From: Trachythela sp. YZ-2020
Taxonomy: Eukaryota > Cnidaria > Anthozoa > Malacalcyonacea > Clavulariidae
Assembly: GCA_016169945.1 (NCBI GenBank)
Contig: JADLSH010000358.1
Span: forward strand, 5,923,001-5,987,000
Direction of reading: 5' to 3'
DNA length: 64,000 nt
Shown here: in pieces, positions 1 to 11,407 of the stretch
Position numbering within the stretch: position 1 is the first letter of the stretch
How the letters are laid out: the number at the start of each line of letters is the position of its first letter
Made by a program: the position numbers and the translations under genes
The notes under the pieces: model-generated
The model's database searches: none
The model's input: the letters and a program-made list of their open reading frames with translations, nothing else
What the model was told of the DNA's origin: nothing

Positions 1-455
1 CGAGTGCCGCTTCAAGGCATCTAATCAATTTGTGCAACCGTATTTCATATGACTGACCAACATTGACTGTTTTTCATATGACCGACTAATATTGACTGTA
101 TTTCATATAATATGGCCGACCAAAATTGACTGCATTTCATACTAGAAATACATGCATCCAGTAACCCCTCCCCTTATTCTACCTTCTCAAACACACATGA
201 CACATACATACAAACCCAGGTAAAAACATAACCTCCTGGCGGAGGTAACGACCTGTGATTCTTACATTTGTACTGAAATTGTCTGCGTTTGATATTCAAT
301 AAGGACAATACCTATAGCTACATAATTTATACACATTCCTATTTCGAAGTGTTTTCATTCGATAATGACCTAAAATAAAACGCTTTCTATTAAGGCACAT
401 GGCTGTTCTATCATTCGACTCTAAGCTTATATTAAATTGCTGTATTTCATTTCAG

Positions 456-547
456 CTTGAGAACTTTGTACATTCTCCTGAAGAGGTACTTAGACAATCT
501 ATGTTTCCTCGTGTACATCCGTCAGAAGATAATAAGTTCTCAAAATG
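456..547 (+). CDS. possible internal exon of an unidentified host gene
   Basis: A 92-base segment lies between a polypyrimidine-type acceptor (ttcag) and a GTGAGA donor. It reads openly as an acidic/polar peptide containing SPEEVLRQSMFP and HPSEDNKFSK, which has a coding look. A second candidate, 1862-1928, lies between tttttag and GTATGT and reads DGETLVSIDVGNRQS. Their phases do not join directly, so another exon would be needed between them. I do not recognise the family. Both could be chance open stretches with splice-like borders. Confidence 0.25.
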
Positions 548-3500
548 GTGAGATTGCTTACTCTAGTCTAGTGTTTCTATATTAATTTACAGTGCAGTAG
601 TCTAGATGCAGGTTGTAGCAGATATGGAATACGTAGATTGGCGAAAGAAAGTGGGCATGCTTTGTTATACTTGTACACGTATATGCAACATGAGCAGTCG
701 TGTTGTATAACGTCGAGGGGTGTATCACTCCTTCATTGGGATTTTGGGAGGTTTTCGAGATTTTTTAGGATTTTTAATGATAGCACTTTAATGAGTGGCT
801 AGAATTACACAAGTAATTTTCATCTAGGTCCTAAAAAGTTTAGAAAGCTTTAGGGATTTCATAGAGATTTTTTTAGGATTTTCAGGGATTTTTCAGGGAG
901 GTGTACGAGGTTTTTTGGAGTGATAACCCCTCGTATAATATACTGTAATTATACAATTTCAACACCCTAACCCCTAACCACAACATTTTAGGACGCGAAA
1001 TAAAGGGAGGTGCGTCGCACATATTGGGGAAGTATGAAATGAAATATATATACATGCATGTAGTAGGAAACTGCTAGTACTCTTCACGCGCTTGTTTATT
1101 ATCTCTTAACTCAAACGAATGAAAATTTTCCTGCCTTTCCAGTCTAACTGAGAGATAGAAATAATTTCCATACTTTTTACTTATTGCTGGGAAATGTGGT
1201 CTAAAATTACATTAAGATGGTACGACCACCCCAATATATAAGTGTTAATTGCCAGCAAAGTGAACTTAAAGTTCACTTTTGTGGTCACATGACTACTGAA
1301 GGTATATTGGCTGGTTTCGGCTGGGACATTTGGCTGGGACACAAACCGATATTCATTTCCCTGCCTTTTAGTCTGATTGAAAGATTGAAGATTAGGAAGA
1401 TTTTGTTGATCCTTTTCTTATTGTTGATGTGGATTTATCTTTATAGGTGTCTACTGAAACCAAAAACTGTCGCGCATCCCAATTATATTCCATTCTCAGA
1501 AAAAGTGACTGACCTGAAACCAGATATTTATGCTGGTTAGTAAGTTCTGTTTCTACAATAAGTTTTTTCGAATTTTCAAATTTTATCACTTTATTATGCT
1601 CTAAGATGTCATTTGCCGTGATGCTAATCGGTTCATCAAGGTGGGCTTCAACTTGCTTGGAAAGCATTGTCGAACAATTTTATATTTAGTTGTAATATTT
1701 CTCAACTTATTGAACATTGGAACGCTTATGCATATAACAACAATTATTTTAAGTCTTAACTTGCAATAGAATTGGTTGCTTAATAATATATACGTTGAAC
1801 TCTTTTGAAGAGGTATTTCTCGTGACATTAGCTATACTGTATGTCGACCTTGTATTTTTAGAGGATGGGGAGACATTAGTTTCAATTGATGTTGGAAACA
1901 GACAGTCAATAAAAGATTCTTTGCCAAGGTATGTAAAGAATTTCTAACGCTTTTTAGGTACAAGCGAGATTCAGGAATTGTGCTTTTGGCAAAATGACAG
2001 GCAAAAGATCAGTATAAACGAACGAAGCCACGAAGAACCACATATAGTCAAATTTTAAGCCTGAAATTTAGTCAACTGAGCAACAAAAATGATTCTTTAA
2101 CATAAAAGTATAAAAATAAACATGTTCAAGCATCATGCAGACTCAGGAGGTTATACATACAAAATGATATTGAGCATAAGCTTTTTGGTTAAGTTGAAAA
2201 CCGATTATTATTACTATTGGGGTGAAATATTTTCTGGGAGCGCGCAAGAGCCGATAAAAGAAATTCGGCGACATTAAGGAATATAATAAGAAAGTGTACA
2301 GTTACTGAAGTATGTATAGTTACGCTGAGTGCATGTGTCGCTTAACAGATAGCTGCTGTAAAATTGCTTGCCCTTATTGCTGCCGAGCGTCAGCGAGGCA
2401 GCACACTATTCTTGACATGGCACGGTTTCTCCAGAGTTCACTCGACCCAGTCTTTTGCGCCGACCTAAAGGGTCTTGCGTCTGGATCTGGATCTTGCGTC
2501 GCGTCTGTCAGAGATCTGGATCTTGCGTCGCGTCTGTCGTAATTCCGGGCACTGAAAGTCGAGCTCAAGGTGAAATTTTAAAATGGGGGAGAGGACGAGA
2601 AAAATTGTATTGCGCGCGCATATTTTGTTCCATGTGCTCTGCAAGTTTTCGACTCTCGAGATTTTACAAGCTTTTTATGGCATTTTGACACAATATTTAA
2701 ACACGAGTCGGGGACTATATTTCACACATTTCAGAGGATTTGAGCACAGGACCAAATCTTATGTAGAAACAGTAGAATTGAATGGCTTCGCCATTCATAA
2801 ACAATTTACACGAATGAAAGACGATCACATACGTGGAAAAAGATGGCAGGCGTGATTTACTTTTACAGCTTTAGTTTGCACAATTTTAAGCCAAGTGCTA
2901 CAGGAATAGCAACAGAGCAAAACATAAATAGTACTGTAGTTCGTTAGCGCGTGTATCAGGTTTCACGTAAAGGTCAATGTGGTCGACCTTTGAGCAATAA
3001 ATCTGGATATGTTCACTAATAAATAGTAAAGACGAAATCATTCTAGTTACAGAATCTTGAAATTTGGCGCAAATATATAAACCTTGAAACCAAAACATTT
3101 AAACTCAGCATTGAAATCAATGCGTAACAAGCGATCAGCGATGATTTTATTCGTTCGCAGCTCTGTCTAAAATCACTTTATATTTGAAGTTAATGCCCAA
3201 TCATTAAACTCAAGCCAAGACGTCAAACAGCTGAGGTACAATCACTATCATATCAACGATAGACGCTGGTCATAGCTTGTATTAATATAAGCCGTTTAAG
3301 TAAGCGAGATCCTTTAAGCCATGCAGTTGTCTCTCTTTACACAGAGTACTATAGTATATAGAGGCACATTGGTCACAGCCTGCGTGGTTGAAGGCTTCTG
3401 CGGCAGCACTTCCTTGCGGTAGTAACTTCTAGTTATAGACACTCCATAGACACCGTCATGTACCAATGCAGTGTATTGCTGGGAAATCGCCTTCGGTGGT

Positions 3501-4267
3501 CGAAAATTACATTTAGATGGTACGACCACGCCATCGATGTGTTGTAAATTTACACATTAGGACACCGATGTGTTGTAAATTTACACAAATATGCGTTTGC
3601 ACACAAAGTGTAACATTATACTGATGCTGTACATCTGTGACTATTTGTTTGTAACACAAAGGTGGTATTAAAAACTTGCGTGCGTGAGGATGCCAAATGA
3701 ATGTGATCTGTTTGCACTTGAAATATAGAATAGCACTATAGCTTGGGTTCTTTATCACCAAGGTGGTGTAAAATGGCTTGCATATCTGGGAACACTAAAT
3801 AAATGGTGTTCGATGAGGTGAACCTTGCACAATTAAGTGTTTAGAAAATAGCATTGGTGTACGTTTATACCTGCAAATTGTTATTACCTGGTTAAATGCA
3901 CCTGAGTTGTTCAAAATCTTATGCCTTTGTTGCAACATTACTGCACATTGCCAATTACATCTACATGCAATTATCATCAATTAGTCGTGTATAGACTTCC
4001 GTACATCTCTTCTAAAATTTACTTAATATACTGACTACGTAATATTTGTTCTTATTGTTTCAAAATTGTTCTTATTGTTTCAAACTTATTAATATCGAGA
4101 TCATCTCTTGTGAGTGAAGAATTTGAATAGCTTATTATATAAGTGATAATATTTTCAGTTATAGAATAATTGTTCAATATAATTGTAAATTTTAACCATG
4201 AGTATTGTCTCAATCTGTTCTATTCTTAATTTCAACAGTCAATTGTAACAAATAAAAAAATAACATT
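548..4267. other. intergenic region, no supported gene
   Basis: Nothing here looks like a protein of a known family, and the short open frames are not convincing. Several small repeats are visible. A sequence of about 45 bases near 1186-1240 (ending in a TGGTACGACCAC motif) recurs near 3478-3531. A unit rich in GGATCTTGCGTCGCGTC is repeated at about 2485-2540. A 21-base unit containing GATGTGTTGTAAATTTACAC is present twice at 3535-3590. These look like dispersed or local repeats, not genes. Confidence 0.5.
712..935. repeat. small inverted-repeat element (MITE-like)
   Basis: The two ends are inverted: GAGGGGTGTATCACTCC on the left and GGAGTGATAACCCCTC on the right. They enclose about 190 bases with repeated GGATTTT-type blocks. 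No open frame is present and no clear target duplication was found. Confidence 0.35.
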
Positions 4268-5457
4268 TCACTTTTTCTGCAGTGGTGCCCACTCCAAAAA
4301 CCGCTCCATGCCTATAAGGAGAGTCACTCTTCGCCTGTTAATTGCCCGCCTGAAAAACACGATTCTATTTTCGTTTCGAATGCCATCACGAAGATGCAAT
4401 TGAAATTCATTTCCCAATTCTTTGATAACAGGAATCGTAGGTTTGTGATTGGTAGAACCACTTTCCGCCACTCCCCCCAAACGATAAGTGTAAAACATAG
4501 CTCGAAGGTAATTGAAGAATTCACAAGAGTTATCCAGATACTCTCTGATACTTGTACCGCCGTCGGCGGCAAATGAAGACCGCTTTGTATCTTCAAAAGC
4601 GATTTTTGTTAACTTTGGTACTTGCAGCTTGTTGGAAGGCCAAGGGAAGTCTCCTTCGGGCATTATATCTTCTGTCCACAATATGGTTTCGGTGATGATG
4701 GTTGCATGGCGGTTGTCGTGGTTTAACATCTGGGAACAATGCCGCAGCAATTTTGGTAGAAATACATAGTCCATCAGGTTTGATGTCAGAATTCGGTCAT
4801 ACACTGTGTCCACTTCAAGATGTTGTTTGATGTCCATGCAATCACACAGTACGATCTGGAAACTGACTTGTTGCTTGGACAAGATCTTCATGACCTTTCG
4901 TAAAATGCATTCAATATATTCACCATACATCGTGACGAGGCAATTGGAACTCTTGAATTTTTTCACCTGCAGATAATCCCAGCCAGAAAAGGGAAAAAGG
5001 GCTGCTTGAACACAATATGAATAAGGGGCATATCTTGCAGCTAAATTAACACCAGTCAATGTCGGATTCTCAGCGAACGCTGGCGCGTGCATTCGTTTAA
5101 AAACGCCGTCATCTATCCATTTCTTTAATGCGTCTCCGTGTTCTGCTGGTACATTCTTAACGTATGCGGAGTTTCCTACGACAATCTCTATATTTGAATT
5201 GATTCCTTCTTCTCGTTGCTTTTGAATCCACTTTGTTCCTTGCACCCGCAAACCGAGCCATGTTTTCCATACGTCTTGAAGTTGTTTGAATTGCATTTCG
5301 TCGACGCTTATTAAACCAGCTGTCTTCGACTGTAGGTTTTGTGCAGAGGTCAAGCTGATGAGCTCTTCAAGGGACGTACGAAGAGATTTATATGTTGCTT
5401 CACTGAGTAGTATTGAATACCAAATTTCCGTTACTTCTTTTTCTATTCCTAAATCAC
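4268..5457 (-). CDS. MYND/DUF4470 gene A, exon 2
   Basis: This is the last exon of a two-exon gene. It opens after a CTCAG acceptor at 5458-5462 and runs without a stop for about 396 codons to a TGA. The start ...EKEVTEIWYS aligns with exon 2 of the paralogues at 33.5, 54.0 and 56.7 kb. Recognisable family blocks are AFAENPTLTG, PFSGWDYLQVKKF, CLVTMYGEYIECILR, FQIVLCDCMDIKQHLE, YDRILTSNLMDY, TIPVIKELGNEFQLHLRDG and a C-terminal RFLEW. The function of this C-terminal region is unknown; it follows a DUF4470-like domain encoded by exon 1. Phase matches exon 1: without the inserted transposon and one duplicated triplet the two exons total 1794 bases, or 597 residues. About 3.5 kb of intron, filled with Mutator-like elements, separates the exons. 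Confidence 0.85.
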
Positions 5458-5610
5458 CTGAGATGAAAGGTAAAATTAAGAAACGGTACTATCACTGGAA
5501 AAAATAGTGAAATCCATATTATGGAAATCATATTTGCATCGCTAAATCCATAGTATATCCACACTATTTCCATACTATATCGGTTCCATAATATGGAAAT
5601 GACAATAAAT
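5458..5610 (-). repeat. intron sequence shared by genes A and B, with palindromic blocks
   Basis: About 150 bases just upstream of exon 2 contain repeated and inverted CCATATTATGG / CCATAATATGG and CCATAGTATA-type blocks. Almost the same sequence lies upstream of gene B exon 2 (57885-58040). The shared intron end shows that A and B arose by a fairly recent duplication that included intron DNA. Confidence 0.7.
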
Positions 5611-5944
5611 TAAGTACGGAAATTGGATGCAGTCTTATATATACTTCCCCTAAGAACCCTAGGTTCCTCACGCTTTGGCTCTTTCATGTTATACAATTAT
5701 ATTCAGACTTTCAAAACGTTCCGAAGATTTGATGGCTTACGTAATATGCATCTGGGACACGGTAAAGACGGTGTCACACGCTCTGTAACAAATATGGACA
5801 TGTTTCGATGTATGAAAGAGTGTAGACTGCGAGCAGTCCCTTTACTAGGAATAGTGGCCTGAGAGAATCTAATTGGTGTAGTCTTGAAAAAGTCTAGTTT
5901 TACAGATTACTTTCATTATTAGAATTGAATATTTTTACAAGTAC

Positions 5945-6190
5945 ATGAGAGATTTCGTACTAATTATTAAGCCTGTAATGAGCTATGTAAATGTAGTGTG
6001 GCATACTTGTAGTAAGGAAAATCATTTACAGAAAAGAGCAGCCAGGGTAATACTGGATCCAGAACCAAGAGCGTCGTCTGTACGGTTATTTAACCAATTA
6101 CAATGGATACATTTTTACCAAGAAGCCAAGGTGGCTAGATGTTCATTAGTTTATAATCGTATCCAGAATACTGTTCCTAATCCCCGAGCC
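5945..6190 (+). pseudogene. LINE ORF2 C-terminal fragment
   Basis: The translation contains KPVMSYVNVVWHTCSKE, LQKRAARVILD, LFNQLQWI and ARCSLVYNRIQN. This is the pattern found downstream of the reverse transcriptase core in jockey/CR1/L2-type LINE proteins ('LQKRAARII...LxWxPxxxxxxxxxxxLxYK'). Only about 80 codons remain, with no catalytic motifs. It lies in the intron of gene A and is a dead 5'-truncated retrotransposon piece. The exact clade cannot be fixed. Confidence 0.6.
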
Positions 6191-6566
6191 GGCGCGAAGC
6201 GCCGTGCGAGGGTACTAATTCCGCTCGGATATTTACACCCGGGTATGTGAAAACACAGTGGAATCCAAAGTCGTCCGCCGCGATGCCATGGACGGTTCAG
6301 GGTTTTGTACGGTTATACGCATGCGCGAATTCAGGTCGAGAGAAACATACGAATAAACATTTTTAAAAGATTTACGGATAAAGATTTTGTTATTCATCTG
6401 GGGATTCTGCATGAGTGTATTTCTAGTTACTTAATGAACAGCCTAAAAAGAAACTGCGTATAGAGTCACAGTTTGTTACTCTATTTACAATTTTATTTTT
6501 CCTAACCACGAACGCGTAAGTGAAGGCGGAACGCCATTCGATGTGACGGCCGTGCAAATGCATGTG

Positions 6567-7553
6567 TAGCCTGCGAATAGGTCCTCGGTGCTAGAAAAGG
6601 AGGGCCTGCACGGAACATGTGTTTTATTTGTTCCTCCCCTATTGCCGCTAGCCAAACGCGAACCAATCAGCGTCGACCGGGTATAAATAAACAAAGACGT
6701 CAACTGTCAAATTGACGTGTGATACGTACAACGAAGAAATGTACTAGATAAATAGCCAGCCGTACACATATAATATGTATTTAAATACTATATACAAATA
6801 AATTAAAATATAATTGCAACAACTATAATAATACGTTTTAATAACTTGTGGCGTATTTTGAGAGCTATAATGAATATATTACCGAACAAAATACATTTGA
6901 ACCCGCTGAATTTGAACCCGACGAGTGGCTTAAAACCATGCTTAAAACCATGCTGTTCTCATTCTTCGAGCTAAATGTGAATCAGATACAGTTTCGTATC
7001 AGATACATATTCGAAATCACGGGAATGCAAGTCTGCCGTAGCCTATTGGCTTGCATAAATAGAAGCTCCATACACAATGAAATAAATATAAGTTTGTTTT
7101 TATTGAACGAAACCAAATTGTAGAATAGTTTTGAAAACTGTTAAATATAATGTCAAAAAACACTGGCAGGATGTGGCGATGTTTTTGGCACATTTTAACC
7201 GTCGCCTCGGCCGCTCGGGTTAAAATATAAAGTCGGCTAAAACGGGCCAGTAACATATTTATGCTCGCGAACATCAACTCTATATTGACTATATTTGTAA
7301 ATATTCGGTGTTCATTCTCAAGGTATCTTTGAGAATTTGTAGCCCTTCGCTTTCTCAAAAGACTAAACGTAATACAATAATACAACTGTACAAAACAAAT
7401 ATACAATCTTTACTATAACGACTACCTCCAGCGAAGCCAATCCCAGTAATACGTCAATCATTAACACTTAAACCAATCAGAAGACTGCGTTTCTATACGC
7501 ATGGTTCCGTGCAGGCCCTCCTTTTCTAGCACAGATGGCCTGTTCGTAGGCTA
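6567..7553. mobile_element. Mutator-like non-autonomous element, copy 1
   Basis: Terminal inverted repeats start TAGCCTGCGAATAGG and end CCTGTTCGTAGGCTA; similarity continues through GGAGGGCCTGCACGGAAC. The element is flanked by a perfect 9-base duplication, ATGCATGTG, at 6558-6566 and 7554-7562. A 9-base duplication is the hallmark of Mutator/MULE transposition. No transposase frame is present. The interior is closely related to copy 2, which lies 31 bases away. Both sit in the intron of gene A. Confidence 0.85.
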
Positions 7554-7584
7554 ATGCATGTGGAGCAGTTTACCATTACCAGGC

Positions 7585-8656
7585 TAGCCTGCGAACAGGC
7601 CCTATGTGCTAGAAAAGGAGGGCCTGCACGGAACCATGTGTTTTATTCGTTCCTCCCATTTTCTCGCTAGCCAAACGCGAACCAATCAGCGTCGACCGGG
7701 TATAAATAAAGACGTCAACTGTCAAATTGACGCGTGATACTGCTGATACAAATAAACAACCAGCCGTACATACATATTATCATTAATATGTATTTAAATA
7801 CTCCAGAAAAATATATCAAAAATATATCAACATATACAAAAAAATTAAAATATAATTGCAACAACTATAATAATACGTTTTAATAACTTGTGGCGTATTT
7901 TGAGGGCTATAATGAATGTATTACCGAACAAATACATTTGCACGCGACGAGTGGCTTAAAACCATGCTGAAAAACTAAACAAAAACAAAGTTCTCATTCT
8001 TCGAGCTAAATGTGAATCAGATACAGTAAATAGGGACTTGGATCACGTTTAGTAAATAGGGACTTGGATCACGTTTAGCAAAATGACTAAGAACTATATT
8101 CGAATTGATCATGGGAATGCAAGTCTGCCGCCTTTGGCTTGCATAGATAGAAGCTCCATACACGTTTGTTTTTATTAAACGAAACCAAATTGTAGAAATA
8201 GTTCTGAAAACAGTTAAATATAATGTCAAGAAACACTGGCAGGATGGCGATGTTTTTGGCACATTTTAACCGTCGCCTCGCCCGCTCGGGTTAATATTGA
8301 CTATATTTGTAAATATTCGGTGTTCATTCTCAAGGTGTCTTTGAGAATTTGTAGCCCTTCGCTTGCTCAAAAAACAAAACGTACACGAACAATCAAAACG
8401 AACAATCTCTAGAAATTATTTTAAAACAATAATAAAAATATACAAAACAAATATACAATCTTTCCCATAAATACGACTACCTCCAGCGAAGCCAATCCCA
8501 GTAATACGTCAATCATTAACACTTAAGCCAATGAGAAGACTGCGTTTCTATACGAACGCCACTACGAAGAAACTATAGTTTCTATATATATATATATATA
8601 TATAGGGATCCGTGCAGGCCCTCCTTTCCTAGCACATAGGGCCTGTTCGCAGGCTA
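7585..8656. mobile_element. Mutator-like non-autonomous element, copy 2
   Basis: Same family as copy 1: inverted ends TAGCCTGCGAACAGG and CCTGTTCGCAGGCTA. A perfect 9-base target duplication, TTACCAGGC, lies at 7576-7584 and 8657-8665. The element has a short (TA)n run near its right end (about 8586-8603). No coding region is visible. The different target duplications of copies 1 and 2 show two independent insertions of one family. Confidence 0.87.
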
Positions 8657-9003
8657 TTACCAGGCCTTCCTTAGACAAATTTTAGATGAACAATTGTCTC
8701 TTTGATGAACAATAGGCCATAGATTTACTGATTATAGGCGATAGTACTTTAAATTTTATCTCTATCTGTAATATACTGTAGCATTAATGTATTTTAAAGA
8801 TTTTTTATATTTGTATTTGTAATATATTACTCATTTTAGTGTCACAAGTTTATTGGTGTATTACACTATTATGTGATTATCCTCGTTAAATAAAGTCTTC
8901 AAATCAAAATCACGGTTGCCTGGTGTGGTATAAAAGGGTCCAAATGCCAATACAACCTACAGTTTCTAATAGGCATGATTAAAATGAAGTACGTAAAACT
9001 CAC

Positions 9004-9240
9004 CTTTCTTTAACATATAAAGCAATAGTACAAGTCTGGCCAACACACAACTCTCTTTATCATTTAAAGTAAACAAGACCTTGTCACTGTATGAATCTGG
9101 TAAGGACGCACACGTCAACGCCACGTTTCGTAAATCGCCAACACCGAGCATTAGAACTTTTAACACCGAACCGTACGCTCCACTTTCGTTCTCGACCAAA
9201 TTCAGGCAATCAATTGCCGGTACGTTGCCCCAATAATAAT
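9004..9240 (-). CDS. MYND/DUF4470 gene A, exon 1, 3' half (split by transposon)
   Basis: This half-exon encodes the DUF4470-like part: YWGNVPAIDCLNLVEN, then VLKVLMLGVGDLRNVALT, matching the family's L-x-x-G-x-G-D-x-R-N signature, then LPDSYSDKVLFTLNDKE and CVLARLVLLLYMLKKG. It ends at a GTGAGT donor (AAAG|GTGAGT) whose phase fits exon 2 at 5457. Upstream the exon is cut at 9240 by the inverted end of a 4245-bp Harbinger element. The N-terminal half continues at 13486. DUF4470 occurs in proteins such as the dynein assembly factor DNAAF3, but the biochemical role here is unknown. Confidence 0.85.
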
Positions 9241-9747
9241 AGACAGATTTAGATCGAGGACGTGAACGTCAAGACGTCAAATTATCGCGCGAAGTCTGGG
9301 TCGAGGACGTTGTCGTGTTGTTGACAAAAACAGATTTAGATAAGTTTCTAGGACGTCAAGACGACGTCGAATATTATATTTTTTGCTTCGAAAATGCATC
9401 TTTGTTATGAAATACCTACAAATATTAATCAACCTCAAGGGAAGGACTTGACTTGTGTGATATTGAAGAAAAGGTTTTAATACTATGCGAATTAAGGCAC
9501 TTTTTGGCCAGAGACAGAGTATATTTAAACTGTATTATTATTTTACGAACCAATTATAAATACAATTTATATATAAAATACCAAAGACATAAAATTTAAC
9601 TATTCTTTTGATATTTTCTTTGAGATTGTTCACAAAACTGTACGTTTTTGAAATATATTTTAGTCGTTAAATATCGTGATGCTGTCGTGATATATTTTAG
9701 TTATAGTGTTTTGACTGATCGTATTATAAAATGTCAGTTTTGATAAA

Positions 9748-10821
9748 ATGTCGCACGGTTTACAATCTGTTCGTGATGCTTTAATTCTTGCCCGAGCTGA
9801 GCAATATATCACTGATGCTGAGTTTATTTTGTTGTACGATTATAACTGGTCAAAACCGTTATTCCCATACTGGAAATTCGAGCCATTCAATGTGGATACT
9901 TGGGATGACGAGGAATGCAGGACTGAATTGCGTTTTGCCAAGAGAGACCTGCCTTTGTTGAAGCAGTTGCTTGGAGTTCCTGAGAAGATTAGCTGTCATC
10001 AAGGAACAAGTTGTTCTGGAGAGGAAGCACTGTGCATTTTGTTTAAGCGATTTGCATATCCATGCAGGTACACTGACATGGTAAGCCGGTTCGGGAGGAA
10101 TCCAACAGAGATGTGCTTAATATTCAATGAACTGCTGGATCTGGTGTATGAACAACATCATCATCGCCTTGAAAGTTGGAATCAGCCTTTTCTGTCACCA
10201 GAGATGCTTCAAAGTTATGCTGATGTCATTCATAACAAGGGTGCCCCACTGGAAAACTGCTTTGGGTTTGTGGATGGAACTGTTCGGCAAATTGCACGAC
10301 CAAAATACAATCAAAGGATTATGTACAATGGTCACAAGAGGGTTCATGCAATCAAATTTCAAAGTATTGTTCTACCAAATGGTCTCATTGGAAACCTTGC
10401 TGGACCCTTTGAAGGTAAACGCCATGATAGTACAATGCTGAATGAATCTGGTCTCCTAACCAATCTGGAGCAGGTTGCCTTCTACAACAACCATCCACTC
10501 TGTTTATATGGTGACCCAGCTTACCCGTTGAGAGTTCACCTGCAGGCACCATTCAGGAATGTCGAGCTAACACCTGAGATGAGAGAGTTTAATAAAGAGA
10601 TGAGTCGGGTGAGAGTTTCTGTCGAGTGGATGTTTGGGAACATTACAAAGTATTTTAAGTTTGTGGATTTTAAAAGGCAAATGAAATTAAACTTGAGTCC
10701 AATTGGAAAGATTTACTCTGTGGCTGCATTATTGCAGAATGCTCACACCTGTTTGTATGGGAATCTTGTATCTGATTTTTTTGACCTCCAACCACCTTCC
10801 ATCCATGAATATTTCTGGTAA
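9748..10821 (+). CDS. Harbinger DDE transposase (DDE_Tnp_4 type)
   Basis: An uninterrupted 357-residue frame that catalyses excision and insertion of the element. Catalytic region in order: FGFVDGT (first Asp, about residue 176), GHKRVHAIKFQ, FEGKRHDSTML (about 230), CLYGDPAYPL (second Asp, about 257) and SVEWMFGN (Glu, about 295). The N-terminal part contains RFAYPCRYTDMVSRFGR, the usual region before the catalytic core. The length is about normal for Harbinger transposases. The chosen ATG follows a stop-containing AT-rich leader. No frameshift or stop was seen, so it is probably functional. Harbinger transposases usually need a Myb-like partner for nuclear import and end binding; the gene at 11408-12232 fits that role. 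It is most similar within the window to the broken copy at 38.2-39.8 kb. Confidence 0.93.
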   Translation: MSHGLQSVRDALILARAEQYITDAEFILLYDYNWSKPLFPYWKFEPFNVDTWDDEECRTELRFAKRDLPLLKQLLGVPEKISCHQGTSCSGEEALCILFKRFAYPCRYTDMVSRFGRNPTEMCLIFNELLDLVYEQHHHRLESWNQPFLSPEMLQSYADVIHNKGAPLENCFGFVDGTVRQIARPKYNQRIMYNGHKRVHAIKFQSIVLPNGLIGNLAGPFEGKRHDSTMLNESGLLTNLEQVAFYNNHPLCLYGDPAYPLRVHLQAPFRNVELTPEMREFNKEMSRVRVSVEWMFGNITKYFKFVDFKRQMKLNLSPIGKIYSVAALLQNAHTCLYGNLVSDFFDLQPPSIHEYFW

Positions 10822-11407
10822 TTAACGCATAACCATATTGGTTTGAGTAAGGGTACCGGTTGAGCTGGACTGCCTGTTGCTGCCACTGCCAAATATACTG
10901 GCAATACCCTACCATTGAGACAAGTAAAATGGTCAGGCGTTAGACATAGTAACTACTAAAGTAAATTTACCAAATAAACACAAAATCTTGTGGGAATTTC
11001 TTGCAAATGCTTGCCCGCCTTATATAAAGCAAATGACGAACAAAGCGAGCTAGTCCTGTTTGCACAGTCAGCCCAGCTCATATACATACTATGTGACTGG
11101 AAATTGTCCCAATAAATGTTCACTGTCTCTAATAATGGTTATGAGTACATTACAAATAAAAGTATATGCATTCAAATAAAAGTATTTGCCACTGGCCAGG
11201 ATAAAATGATACAATAAGAATGTGTGTGCATCATTGCCTGTTGAAAAGTTTATTCTAGTATTGATTACAAGTAAACAATTAATTTATTTAATGAACCTGT
11301 TTTTGAAACATATATACAAGATAACTTAATTTCATAATTTGAAAGTTTTTAGATAATTATTAATAATGTTAATAATTTGTACATAACATTGTACATGATG
11401 TACATGA

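Noticed and set aside
1217..1540. 107-codon frame with a hydrophobic middle
   Set aside because: No family pattern, no flanking splice or regulatory support, and it overlaps a dispersed repeat.
1186..3531. Possible LTR retrotransposon flanked by the TGGTACGACCAC repeat
   Set aside because: The shared stretch is only about 45 bases, has no TG...CA ends, and no gag or pol frame lies between the copies.
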